Of a DNA stretch of 64,000 nucleotides, positions 1-7,245 are shown piece by piece. The stretch is from assembly GCF_001889045.1 (NCBI RefSeq), contig NZ_CP018155.1, positions 677,001 to 741,000 of the forward strand, given 5' to 3'. Positions within the stretch are counted from its first letter, which is position 1. Every line of letters starts with the position of its first letter. A program made the position numbers and the translations under genes. The stretch comes from Tenacibaculum todarodis (GTDB taxonomy: Bacteria > Bacteroidota > Bacteroidia > Flavobacteriales > Flavobacteriaceae). The notes beneath the pieces are model-generated. The model ran no database searches. It saw only the letters and a program-made list of their open reading frames with translations, and had not been told where the DNA came from.

Positions 1-2
1 CC

Positions 3-1169
3 GATTGTGCAGATATTGATGATGTAATTATCTTTAGAAAAGATGGTAAAATGATGGTTACAAAAGTGGCCTCTAAAACCTTTGTTGGTAAAGATATAAT
101 TCACATTGCAGTCTTTAAAAAGAAAGACAAACGTACCGTTTACAATTTTATGTATAAAGATGGAGCCAAAGGCGCGTCTTATATGAAACGTTTTAATGTA
201 ACATCTGTAACGCGAGATAAAGAATACGATTTAACCAACGGAAGCAAAGGCTCTAAAGTGTTGTATTTTTCTGCAAATCCTAATGGAGAAGCAGAAGTAG
301 TTACTATTAATTTACGAGCAGTTGGAAGTGTTAAAAAACTAAAATGGGACATCGATTTTGCAGATTTAGCTGTAAAAGGTAGAGCGGTTCGTGGAAATAC
401 AATCACTAAATATAGTATAAAAAGTGTTGATTTTAAATCGGCAGGAGTTTCAACATTAAAACCACGTAAAATTTGGTTTGATGATACCGTTCAGCGTTTA
501 AACGTTGACGAAAGAGGTGAGTTGTTAGGCGAATTTAGAGCGGAAGATAAAATATTAATTGCTACCCAAAAAGGTAAAATTAAAGCGGTTACACCAGATT
601 TAGGTATGCATTTTGAAGATGATATGATCGTCTTAGAAAAATGGAAACCAAGCAAACCGATTTCCGCAATTTATTTCGATGGAGAAAAGCAACGTTACTA
701 CGTAAAACGTTTTGAAATTGAGCAAACCGATAAAGAAGAGGTTTTTATTTCAGAACATGAAAAAAGTCAGTTAGAAATAATTGCTACAGATTATCGTCCA
801 GTTGCAGAGGTTATTTTTTCAAAACGATCTTTAGATAAAATTGAAGTTAATTTTGAAGACTTTATAGCTGTAAAAGGTATTAAAGCGCAAGGAAATCAAT
901 TAACAACCGATAAAGTTAAGCAAGTAAATTTATTAGATTCTTTACCTTTTGAGGAGCCAGAAGAACCAAAAGTAGAAGAAGTTGAGGTTGTTGAAGAAGA
1001 AGAAATCACGGATGAGGTTTTATTAGAAGTTCCAAAAGTTGAGCCAACTATAAAAAACTCATCAACCAATGAAATGATTAGTAAGGAAGAAAAAGCAAAA
1101 CGTGCATTGCTAAAATCAATAAAAGAAAAGAAAAATACAGATGACGATAGTCAAATAACACTTTTTTAA
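3..1169 (+). CDS. parC: DNA topoisomerase IV subunit A, C-terminal part (5' cut by window)
   Basis: The reading frame is open from the first complete codon at base 3, so the gene enters from outside the window and only about 389 C-terminal residues are present. They form the beta-pinwheel DNA-binding part of a type II topoisomerase A subunit: blade motifs such as DDVIIFRKDGK at the left edge and RAEDKILIATQKGKIK near the middle recur. No canonical GyrA box (QRRGGKG) is visible, which favours ParC over GyrA. The last 70 residues are a charged tail, first rich in Glu and then in Lys. The subunit would cut and pass DNA together with a ParE-like ATPase, expected just upstream. A single base separates its stop from the racemase start, so the two are probably co-transcribed. 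Confidence 0.85.
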   Translation, partial: DCADIDDVIIFRKDGKMMVTKVASKTFVGKDIIHIAVFKKKDKRTVYNFMYKDGAKGASYMKRFNVTSVTRDKEYDLTNGSKGSKVLYFSANPNGEAEVVTINLRAVGSVKKLKWDIDFADLAVKGRAVRGNTITKYSIKSVDFKSAGVSTLKPRKIWFDDTVQRLNVDERGELLGEFRAEDKILIATQKGKIKAVTPDLGMHFEDDMIVLEKWKPSKPISAIYFDGEKQRYYVKRFEIEQTDKEEVFISEHEKSQLEIIATDYRPVAEVIFSKRSLDKIEVNFEDFIAVKGIKAQGNQLTTDKVKQVNLLDSLPFEEPEEPKVEEVEVVEEEEITDEVLLEVPKVEPTIKNSSTNEMISKEEKAKRALLKSIKEKKNTDDDSQITLF

Positions 1170-1170
1170 G

Positions 1171-1863
1171 ATGAAAACAATAGGATTAATTGGCGGAATT
1201 ACACCACAATCAACAATGCTGTATTATCAAGTGTTAAATGAGTTGGCTGCCGAAAAATATGGCGAACATCATTCTGCTAAAGTTGTAATTCACTCTGTAG
1301 ATTTTGGTGAAATCAAGAAACATCAATTAGCAGGTCGTTGGGATTTGTTAGATGAAATTATGGCTTCCGCAGGTAAAAGTTTAGAAAGAGCAGGAGCAAG
1401 CTGTATTTTAATTTGTGCAAACACCATGCATTTATGTATAGATGCAATTGAAAATGTAGTTTCAATTCCTGTTATTCATATTGCCGAAGCAACAGGAAAA
1501 CAAATTCAACAAAAGAACCTGAAAAAAGTTGCTTTATTAGGTACAAAATATACAATGGATAAAACATTTTATAAAGATGTTTTAGGTAACTTTAGTGTAG
1601 ATACTTTAATACCAAATAATGAAGATAAGGTTTTTATCAATGATATAATATATAGTGAGTTATCTAAAGGTATTGTAAGTGATTTTTCAAAAAACAAGTA
1701 CATAGATATTATTCAGAAATTAACAGAAGAAGGAGCAGAAGGTGTAATATTAGGATGTACAGAAATACCGTTATTGGTGCAACAAAATGATGTTACAATT
1801 CCGGTTTTTGATACGACAACAATACATGCAACAGAGGCATTTAATTTTACCACAAAGGAGTAA
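1171..1863 (+). CDS. Aspartate/glutamate racemase family protein
   Basis: A 230-residue cytoplasmic protein of the Asp/Glu/hydantoin racemase superfamily. The N-terminus KTIGLIGGITPQST is the typical phosphate or substrate-binding start. The two catalytic cysteines are in place: Cys82 in ICANTMH and Cys196 in GCTEIP. Family members interconvert L- and D-forms of aspartate, glutamate or other amino acids without cofactor. The TM motif after Cys82 is like the YgeA/aspartate racemase branch rather than MurI, so this is unlikely to be the essential glutamate racemase. It starts one base after the topoisomerase stop codon. The exact substrate cannot be read from the sequence. Confidence 0.85.
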   Translation: MKTIGLIGGITPQSTMLYYQVLNELAAEKYGEHHSAKVVIHSVDFGEIKKHQLAGRWDLLDEIMASAGKSLERAGASCILICANTMHLCIDAIENVVSIPVIHIAEATGKQIQQKNLKKVALLGTKYTMDKTFYKDVLGNFSVDTLIPNNEDKVFINDIIYSELSKGIVSDFSKNKYIDIIQKLTEEGAEGVILGCTEIPLLVQQNDVTIPVFDTTTIHATEAFNFTTKE

Positions 1864-1887
1864 TGATCATATAATTCTAATTGCTTA

Positions 1888-3222
1888 ATGAAATTTAAAC
1901 TACTTTTAATAACATTTTTCTTTACCTTTTTTTCCTATGCACAGTCTGAAATTTATTTTTATAAAGATGTTGAAAGTAATTTATCAATTGAAAACATAAA
2001 AGATAAAGAGTTTAAGGATCAAACTAAACTTGTCTTGGATAAGCACTCGAATGCTTCTTATTGGTTTAAGATTCCGAAAACCGATTCAAATGAAAGCTAT
2101 ATATTTAGAATTAAGAGTATTAGGGCTGGTAATGCAATAGCCTATAAAAACTCAAAAGAGTTTCCTGCCTTAAAAAACCAAAGGTATATATCCTTTAAGT
2201 TTAAAAGAGATGCTCCTTTTTATATAAAAGTAAGTTCTAAATTCAGTGCCTATTTTCCTGTAGAACTAAAAAAAGAAGAAGTTTCTATTTATAATGAAAA
2301 ACTACAGATTTTTATAAATGGACTATATTATGGAGCAGCTTTTTTGGTAATTATTTTTAGTATTAATTATTATTACTTTTTTAAAGACATAGCATTTTTA
2401 CATCACACATATTTGTTAATTTCCTTGGTTTTTACTTTAGTAATTTCTGATGGAATATTTTATTTTTTTAATGCAGAAGAGAAGAGTGTAGAATCCTTAA
2501 TTCTCATTAATTATATTCTTTTATCTTTTTGTACCTATAAGTTTACCAATAGCTTTTTACAATTAGATATTTATCTTCCTAGAATTAAAAAGGTTTTAAA
2601 AGGGTTGGTTGGACTAGTTTTTTTATTTGTATTGCTCTTTATCATCACAAAAAATATAGAATTGTACATATTTTTAAATGTATTAATTTTTATACTATTG
2701 TTTACATGTTGGTTTCTTAGTATATATCTTTTTAAGAGTAATCATCACACTAAATTATTTGCATTTGGCTATGCTATAATATTATTTAGTGGTTTAGATT
2801 TTTTCGTTTTAAGAAATTTAGGAATTTCTTTGTTTCAAAGTAATTCAATTAACCTAAAAATAGGAGGTTTTATTCAAATTTTAATTTTATCATTTGCAGT
2901 TTTATTTAGAGAAAAAAGTTTAAGAAAAGATAATTTTTATATGAAAAATGAAATATTAATTTTTTCAAAAGAAGTTAAAACTTTAACTGAGCAGAAGAGC
3001 AAAAAATCCCTAAATTTAAACATCGAAAATCTTAGTTTAAGAGAGAGAGAAGTTTTTAGTTTAATTGCGGTTGGAAAGTCTAATAAGCAAATTGCAAGTG
3101 AAGTAAATATTTCTATTAACACAGTAAAATTTCATGTGAAAAATATTTATGAAAAATTAAATATAAAAAGCAGAAAAGAGGTAAAAACTATAGAGGAAAC
3201 AATTAAAACAACATTTAATTAG
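1888..3222 (+). CDS. Membrane-bound LuxR-type transcriptional regulator (7TM-DISM-like)
   Basis: 444 residues. Residues 1-18 are a signal peptide ending at SYAQ; about residues 20-140 form an extracytoplasmic beta-rich sensor region; about 145-350 contain seven hydrophobic segments like the 7TMR-DISM module; then a short charged linker and a C-terminal LuxR/GerE helix-turn-helix (about 383-440) with LSLREREVFSLIAVGKSNKQ and INTVKFHVKNIYEKL. The architecture suggests a one-component sensor that binds DNA while anchored in the inner membrane. No kinase or receiver domain is present. Immediately downstream lie three 11-bp direct repeats and a promoter, possibly its target. The signal sensed is unknown. 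Confidence 0.8.
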   Translation: MKFKLLLITFFFTFFSYAQSEIYFYKDVESNLSIENIKDKEFKDQTKLVLDKHSNASYWFKIPKTDSNESYIFRIKSIRAGNAIAYKNSKEFPALKNQRYISFKFKRDAPFYIKVSSKFSAYFPVELKKEEVSIYNEKLQIFINGLYYGAAFLVIIFSINYYYFFKDIAFLHHTYLLISLVFTLVISDGIFYFFNAEEKSVESLILINYILLSFCTYKFTNSFLQLDIYLPRIKKVLKGLVGLVFLFVLLFIITKNIELYIFLNVLIFILLFTCWFLSIYLFKSNHHTKLFAFGYAIILFSGLDFFVLRNLGISLFQSNSINLKIGGFIQILILSFAVLFREKSLRKDNFYMKNEILIFSKEVKTLTEQKSKKSLNLNIENLSLREREVFSLIAVGKSNKQIASEVNISINTVKFHVKNIYEKLNIKSRKEVKTIEETIKTTFN

Positions 3223-3224
3223 GG

Positions 3225-3257
3225 TTTACTGCCCGTAAACTACCCATAAACTACCCA
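3225..3257 (+). promoter_or_regulatory. Three tandem 11-bp direct repeats (candidate LuxR operator)
   Basis: Three head-to-tail units follow each other with no spacer: TTTACTGCCCG, TAAACTACCCA and TAAACTACCCA. The last two are identical. An 11-bp period is about one helical turn, so all units face the same side of the DNA, as expected for cooperative activator binding. They lie about 45-77 bp before a candidate transcription start near 3302 and directly after the LuxR-type regulator gene. That the LuxR protein binds here is inference. Confidence 0.5.
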
Positions 3258-3288
3258 TTATTATTAGAGGCTAAATTTACTTTATTAT

Positions 3289-3296
3289 TACTTTTG
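3289..3296 (+). promoter_or_regulatory. Candidate -7 promoter element (TACTTTTG) without a downstream gene
   Basis: TACTTTTG fits the Bacteroidota -7 consensus TAnnTTTG exactly. Transcription would start near 3302 and meet the hairpin terminator at 3341-3373, giving an RNA of about 70 nt with no credible ORF (the only ATG is followed by one codon and a stop). It may make a small RNA or be the leftover promoter of a lost gene. Confidence 0.4.
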
Positions 3297-3340
3297 CTGC
3301 ATAATAAATGATTTAACATATTTTCCCCCAATTTTTTACT

Positions 3341-3373
3341 AAAGCCTTCATTAGAAATATTGAAGGCTTTTTT
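3341..3373 (+). terminator. Intrinsic terminator
   Basis: AAAGCCTTCA and TGAAGGCTTT form a 10-bp stem around a 10-nt loop, followed by a run of T. Confidence 0.8.
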
Positions 3374-3422
3374 ATGCCATATATCTAAAGAAAATATTAC
3401 TTTTTATTTTAAATTAAAGCCA

Positions 3423-3430
3423 TATATTTG
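3423..3430 (+). promoter_or_regulatory. Candidate -7 promoter element for the MscS gene
   Basis: TATATTTG matches TAnnTTTG perfectly and would start transcription near 3436, giving a leader of about 40 nt before the MscS start codon. Confidence 0.5.
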
Positions 3431-3473
3431 AATATATAAAGGAACATTTTCCTTTACATAAAAGATTAAGTTT

Positions 3474-4337
3474 ATGAGTGAAATTTGGCAAGAATTTTTA
3501 ATGCTAGACAATATTTTGAGTATCACTCTTTATTGTATTGTTGTTTTTTTTATTGCCTGGATTTTTTCAAGAATAATAAGATCTGTAGCTGTTCAAGTAT
3601 TAAAAAAGAAACAAAAAGATAAGTTTGGTAAAACTAGTTTACAGTTTTTTAAAAACTCAGTAAAATTTTTTCTAGGCCTTTTTGCAATTTTCTATTTAAT
3701 ATTTACAGTACCCGTTTTTAGAAGTAAAGCAGCCATTATATTTTCTGGAGCAGGTATTTTAGCAGCCATTATTGGTTTTGCAGCCCAAGCAGCACTTTCT
3801 AATTTAATTGCAGGTGCATTTATTGTAATCTTTAAACCCTTTAGAGTTGGAGATTATATAAAGTTAGACGATGCAAGAATTGGTATTGTAGAAGACATAA
3901 CACTTAGACATACTGTAATAAATAACTTCGAAAATAAAAGACTTATTATCCCAAACTCGGTAATTAGTACAGATTCTATTTTAAATCACACCATAGATGA
4001 TTCTTACATATTAAGTTTTAATAATTTTAAAATTGGCCTTAAAGCAAACGTAGATTTAGCCAAAAAAATTATTCAAGAAGAAGCCATAAAGTTGGAAAGT
4101 GTAATAGATAACCGAACTGCAGAACAAGTTTTAGAGCGAAGTATACAACCAGTAGAAGTTCGTTTTATAGATACATTTGAAAATCATATTCACCTAAGAG
4201 CTTACGTTTGGTTAAACGATCCGTTTCAAGAATTTAAAATGAAATGCGAGCTCAAAGAAGCCGTACACAAAAGGTTTATTAGTGAAAATGTAGATTTGCC
4301 AATTCCATTATTACGCTTAGTAAAAGAAGAAAATTAG
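3474..4337 (+). CDS. mscS: Small-conductance mechanosensitive channel (MscS family)
   Basis: 287 residues, the size of a minimal MscS. Hydrophobic segments lie at about residues 14-35, 62-83 and 90-125. The third is the pore-lining helix, with the Gly/Ala-rich stretch GAGILAAIIGFAAQAALSNL and then AGAFIVIFKPFRVGDYI, the family signature leading into the beta domain. The soluble C-terminal half forms the cytoplasmic vestibule. The channel opens under membrane tension to release osmolytes during hypo-osmotic shock in the inner membrane. It has its own promoter-like element upstream and is followed by repetitive intergenic DNA, so it is probably monocistronic. Confidence 0.92.
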   Translation: MSEIWQEFLMLDNILSITLYCIVVFFIAWIFSRIIRSVAVQVLKKKQKDKFGKTSLQFFKNSVKFFLGLFAIFYLIFTVPVFRSKAAIIFSGAGILAAIIGFAAQAALSNLIAGAFIVIFKPFRVGDYIKLDDARIGIVEDITLRHTVINNFENKRLIIPNSVISTDSILNHTIDDSYILSFNNFKIGLKANVDLAKKIIQEEAIKLESVIDNRTAEQVLERSIQPVEVRFIDTFENHIHLRAYVWLNDPFQEFKMKCELKEAVHKRFISENVDLPIPLLRLVKEEN

Positions 4338-4345
4338 TATTATTT

Positions 4346-4424
4346 GGGCGTTCGAGCGGGCTTTACGTTATATCTTTTTTGTGAAAAACAAAAAAGGATG
4401 CCACTTCAATCCCTAACGCGGGCG
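4346..4424 (+). repeat. Dispersed structured repeat, copy 1 (short form)
   Basis: The unit begins GGGCGTTCGAGCGGGCTT and ends AATCCCTAACGCGGGCG. It can fold into a long hairpin: GCGTT with AACGC, GGGcTT with AATCCC, and ATCTTTTTT with AAAAAAGGAT. A longer copy occurs at 27185-27353 with the same arrangement. The form is that of REP-like elements mobilised by RAYT transposases; no such transposase is in the window. Confidence 0.65.
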
Positions 4425-4460
4425 TATTTATAAACGTAACAGGATTATTCAGACTAATTG

Positions 4461-4492
4461 AAAAATCAGTGAAAATCAGTGAAATCCGTGTC
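4461..4492 (+). repeat. Tandem 10-bp repeat
   Basis: AAAAATCAGT, GAAAATCAGT and GAAATCCGTG follow one another directly before the AlkB gene. The units are imperfect copies of one decamer. No function is apparent. Confidence 0.5.
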
Positions 4493-4503
4493 TAATACAT
4501 AAT

Positions 4504-5109
4504 ATGGATTTATTCAACCAAACCAATCAACCACAAAATTTACTACCAAAAGACGGAACAGTAATTTACTACGGAACCATTTTATCAATAGCAAAAGCAA
4601 CACAATATTACAATACGTTATTAAACACAATAGATTTTAAAAACGACCAAGCCATTATTTTTGGAAAACTAATAACCACAAAACGAAAAGTTGCTTGGTA
4701 CGCAGAAAAACCATTTGAATACCATTATTCTAAAATTAAAAAAACTGCGTTAACATTTACAAAAGAACTCTTAGAGCTCAAAAAAATAGTTGAGGAACAA
4801 ACCCAGGAAACATACAACTCTTGCTTGTTAAACTTATATCACGATGGATCTGAAGGCATGGCTTGGCATAGCGACGGAGAAAAAGATTTAAAAGAAAATG
4901 GTGCAATTGCATCAGTAAGTTTTGGAGCAGAACGTAAATTTGGATTTAAACATAAAGCAACCAAACAAACAATTTACAAAGTATTAGAACATGGTTCTTT
5001 GTTGGTTATGAAAGATAACACGCAAACACATTGGTTACACCGTTTGCCGCCAACAAACAAAGTAAATAAACCAAGAATAAACTTAACATTTAGAACTATT
5101 GAAAGGTAG
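4504..5109 (+). CDS. alkB: AlkB-like 2-oxoglutarate/Fe(II)-dependent dioxygenase
   Basis: 201 residues, the size of the short AlkB/ALKBH2-like proteins. The iron ligands are visible as HSDGEKDL (H-x-D) and a later H in THWLHRLPP; the 2-oxoglutarate and substrate motif RINLTFR (RxNxTFR) closes the protein. NLYHDGSEGMAWHSD is the usual AlkB core. Such enzymes remove methyl groups from N1-methyladenine and N3-methylcytosine by oxidation, repairing alkylated DNA or RNA in the cytoplasm. The gene stands alone between repeat-rich spacers. Confidence 0.9.
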   Translation: MDLFNQTNQPQNLLPKDGTVIYYGTILSIAKATQYYNTLLNTIDFKNDQAIIFGKLITTKRKVAWYAEKPFEYHYSKIKKTALTFTKELLELKKIVEEQTQETYNSCLLNLYHDGSEGMAWHSDGEKDLKENGAIASVSFGAERKFGFKHKATKQTIYKVLEHGSLLVMKDNTQTHWLHRLPPTNKVNKPRINLTFRTIER

Positions 5110-5291
5110 TTTTTTTTAATTGGGTTGGTTAAAGTAAAGGAGTATTAACAGTATAAAATGTTACTATTAAAAGCTAACTAACATTACCTAAAAATAGGTT
5201 TAGAAACAAACTAAATGAATACTACAATTTTTAGTCTTTTAAATTAAAACCTAGTCATTTTTCCCTTTTTCAGTATTAAATAAAAAAAACA

Positions 5292-5299
5292 TATATTTG
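5292..5299 (+). promoter_or_regulatory. -7 promoter element of the alginate/gluconate operon
   Basis: TATATTTG is a perfect TAnnTTTG box. Its last four bases are shared with the palindrome at 5296-5309, so a bound repressor would block RNA polymerase. The expected start of transcription is near 5305. Confidence 0.65.
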
Positions 5300-5321
5300 G
5301 TGAACCAAATTGGGTGCCCAA
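5296..5321. promoter_or_regulatory. Tandem palindromic operator (probable GntR/FCD site)
   Basis: Two perfect hyphenated palindromes abut: TTTGGTGAACCAAA (5296-5309) and TTGGGTGCCCAA (5310-5321). Both have five-base arms TTGGT or TTGGG with a two-base centre, the geometry known for FadR-subfamily GntR operators such as the UxuR/ExuR box TTGGTATACCAA. The operator covers the end of the -7 box and the first transcribed bases. The GntR/FCD gene in the same operon (8538-9233) is the likely ligand-responsive repressor; that assignment is inference. Confidence 0.6.
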
Positions 5322-5326
5322 AAAAA

Positions 5327-7228
5327 ATGAATACAGAAAAAACAAATATTATTTTTATTATGGGAGTTTCAGGTGTTGGTAAAAGCACTATTGGAAACCT
5401 ATTATCAGAAGAGTTAAGTATTCCATTTTTTGATGGAGATGACTTTCATCCAGAAGAAAACATTTTAAAAATGTCTAAGGGTTTAGCATTAAATGATAAT
5501 GATAGATTAGGTTGGTTACAACAATTAAACAAATTAGCAATTGAGCAACAATCTAAAAATGGTGCTATAATAGCATGTTCTGCATTAAAGAAAATTTATA
5601 GAGATATATTATACAACAGTATTAAAGACAGTACAAGGTTTGTTTTTCTTGACGGTTCATTCAATCAAATTAAAGAAAGAATTAATGCAAGAAAAGGGCA
5701 TTTTATGAATTCTGAATTATTAAAATCACAATTTGATGCTTTAGAAATTCCCCAAAACGCAATAAAAATAGATATAAGTTTAACACCTCATAAAATAGTA
5801 AAATTAATTAGTAAAGAGATGGATAATAAGGCAGAGTTCGGGTTATTTGGTTTAGGAGTAATGGGTAAAAGCCTTAGTAGAAACTTAGCAAATAATGGAT
5901 TTAAAATAGCGTTGTTTAACAGACATGTTAAAGATGTAGAGGTAGATGTTGCTAAAAACTTTAAAAATGATTTTGAAGAATTATCAACAGCACTTCCATT
6001 TGATAATATAGAATCTTTTGTTGGTTCGCTTCAAAAGCCAAGAAAAATAATGTTAATGGTAAATGCAGGTAAAATTGTAGATTACGTTATTGAAGATTTA
6101 TTGCCATTTTTAGAAGCTGGAGATGTTTTAATTGATGGAGGAAACTCTAACTATCATAAAACAAAAGAACGTTTTGATTATTTAAAATCTAAAGGTATAA
6201 ACTTTGTTGGAACAGGTGTTTCTGGAGGAGAAGAAGGAGCATTAAAAGGTCCGTCTATTATGCCCGGAGGAAACAAAGCAACTTATAAAGAAGTAAAACC
6301 TTATTTAGAAGCTATTGCAGCAAAAGATGCAAATAATTTACCTTGTTGTACACATATTGGTACAGAAGGAAGTGGTCATTTTGTAAAAATGGTTCACAAT
6401 GGAATTGAGTATGTTGAAATGCAGTTATTAGCAGAAGTTTACACTATTTTAAAAGCGTTAGGTAATAATCCTGATGAAATTGCAAACATATTAGAAGGTT
6501 GGAAAGAAAGTACCAATAGTTATTTGTTAGAAATAACAATAGATATTTTAAGGAAGAAAGAAGGAGAAGGGTGGTTAGTAGATAAAATAATGGACAAAGC
6601 TGGTAATAAAGGTACAGGAAACTGGACAACTATTACAACTGCTCAACTTGGTGTACCAAGCACAATGATAACTTCAGCGTTATTTGCCCGTTATACGTCT
6701 TTTTATAAAGAGGAAAGAATAGCTGCAAGTAAAAATTTAGAGGTAAACAATACTTTGGATATTAATCTTACTGTTGAAGATGTTTTAAAGGCGTATCAAT
6801 TTGCAAGATTAATAAATCATTATCAAGGTTTCAAATTAATTGATGAAGCATCAAAAAGTTATAGTTGGAACTTAAATTTAAGCGAATTAGCTAGAATTTG
6901 GACTAACGGATGTATAATTAGATCGGATCTAATGGTGGAGTTGGTTACAACTTTTAAATCAACAGATAATATTTTAACTGATAAGAAAGTAATTGAACAG
7001 TTAAAAACCCTAAAACCGAGTATAAAGAAAGTAGTTTCGGAGTGTATTTTAAATGAGTTAGCTACACCAAATTTAAATGAATCTATTAGCTTCCTAAATA
7101 GTTTTGTAATAGAAAATTCATCAGCAAATTTAATACAAGCGCAAAGAGATTATTTTGGAGCGCATACATATCAACTAAAAAACGATAAAACAAATAAATT
7201 TTATCACACAGATTGGACAAAAAACTAA
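5327..7228 (+). CDS. Fused gluconokinase / 6-phosphogluconate dehydrogenase
   Basis: Two enzymes in one chain of 633 residues. Residues 1-155 are a thermoresistant-type gluconokinase: P-loop GVSGVGKST at 13-21, then FDGDDFHPEENILKMSKG and ACSALKKIYRD. Residues from about 165 to the end are a full 6-phosphogluconate dehydrogenase: Rossmann start FGLFGLGVMGKSLSRNLA, DGGNSNYHKT, GTGVSGGEEGALKGPSIMPGG, catalytic GHFVKMVHNGIEY and KGTGNWTTI. Together they would turn gluconate into 6-phosphogluconate and then ribulose 5-phosphate, CO2 and NAD(P)H. An in-frame TTG 30 bases upstream lies in the operator, so the ATG at 5327 is the likely start. First gene of a five-gene operon, with 17 bases to the next. 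Confidence 0.9.
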   Translation: MNTEKTNIIFIMGVSGVGKSTIGNLLSEELSIPFFDGDDFHPEENILKMSKGLALNDNDRLGWLQQLNKLAIEQQSKNGAIIACSALKKIYRDILYNSIKDSTRFVFLDGSFNQIKERINARKGHFMNSELLKSQFDALEIPQNAIKIDISLTPHKIVKLISKEMDNKAEFGLFGLGVMGKSLSRNLANNGFKIALFNRHVKDVEVDVAKNFKNDFEELSTALPFDNIESFVGSLQKPRKIMLMVNAGKIVDYVIEDLLPFLEAGDVLIDGGNSNYHKTKERFDYLKSKGINFVGTGVSGGEEGALKGPSIMPGGNKATYKEVKPYLEAIAAKDANNLPCCTHIGTEGSGHFVKMVHNGIEYVEMQLLAEVYTILKALGNNPDEIANILEGWKESTNSYLLEITIDILRKKEGEGWLVDKIMDKAGNKGTGNWTTITTAQLGVPSTMITSALFARYTSFYKEERIAASKNLEVNNTLDINLTVEDVLKAYQFARLINHYQGFKLIDEASKSYSWNLNLSELARIWTNGCIIRSDLMVELVTTFKSTDNILTDKKVIEQLKTLKPSIKKVVSECILNELATPNLNESISFLNSFVIENSSANLIQAQRDYFGAHTYQLKNDKTNKFYHTDWTKN

Positions 7229-7245
7229 ACTAAAACAAGAATAAC

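Noticed and set aside
5297..5326. TTG start giving a ten-residue N-terminal extension of the kinase-dehydrogenase
   Set aside because: The bases are the operator and probable transcription start, and the kinase fold begins with the ATG at 5327.
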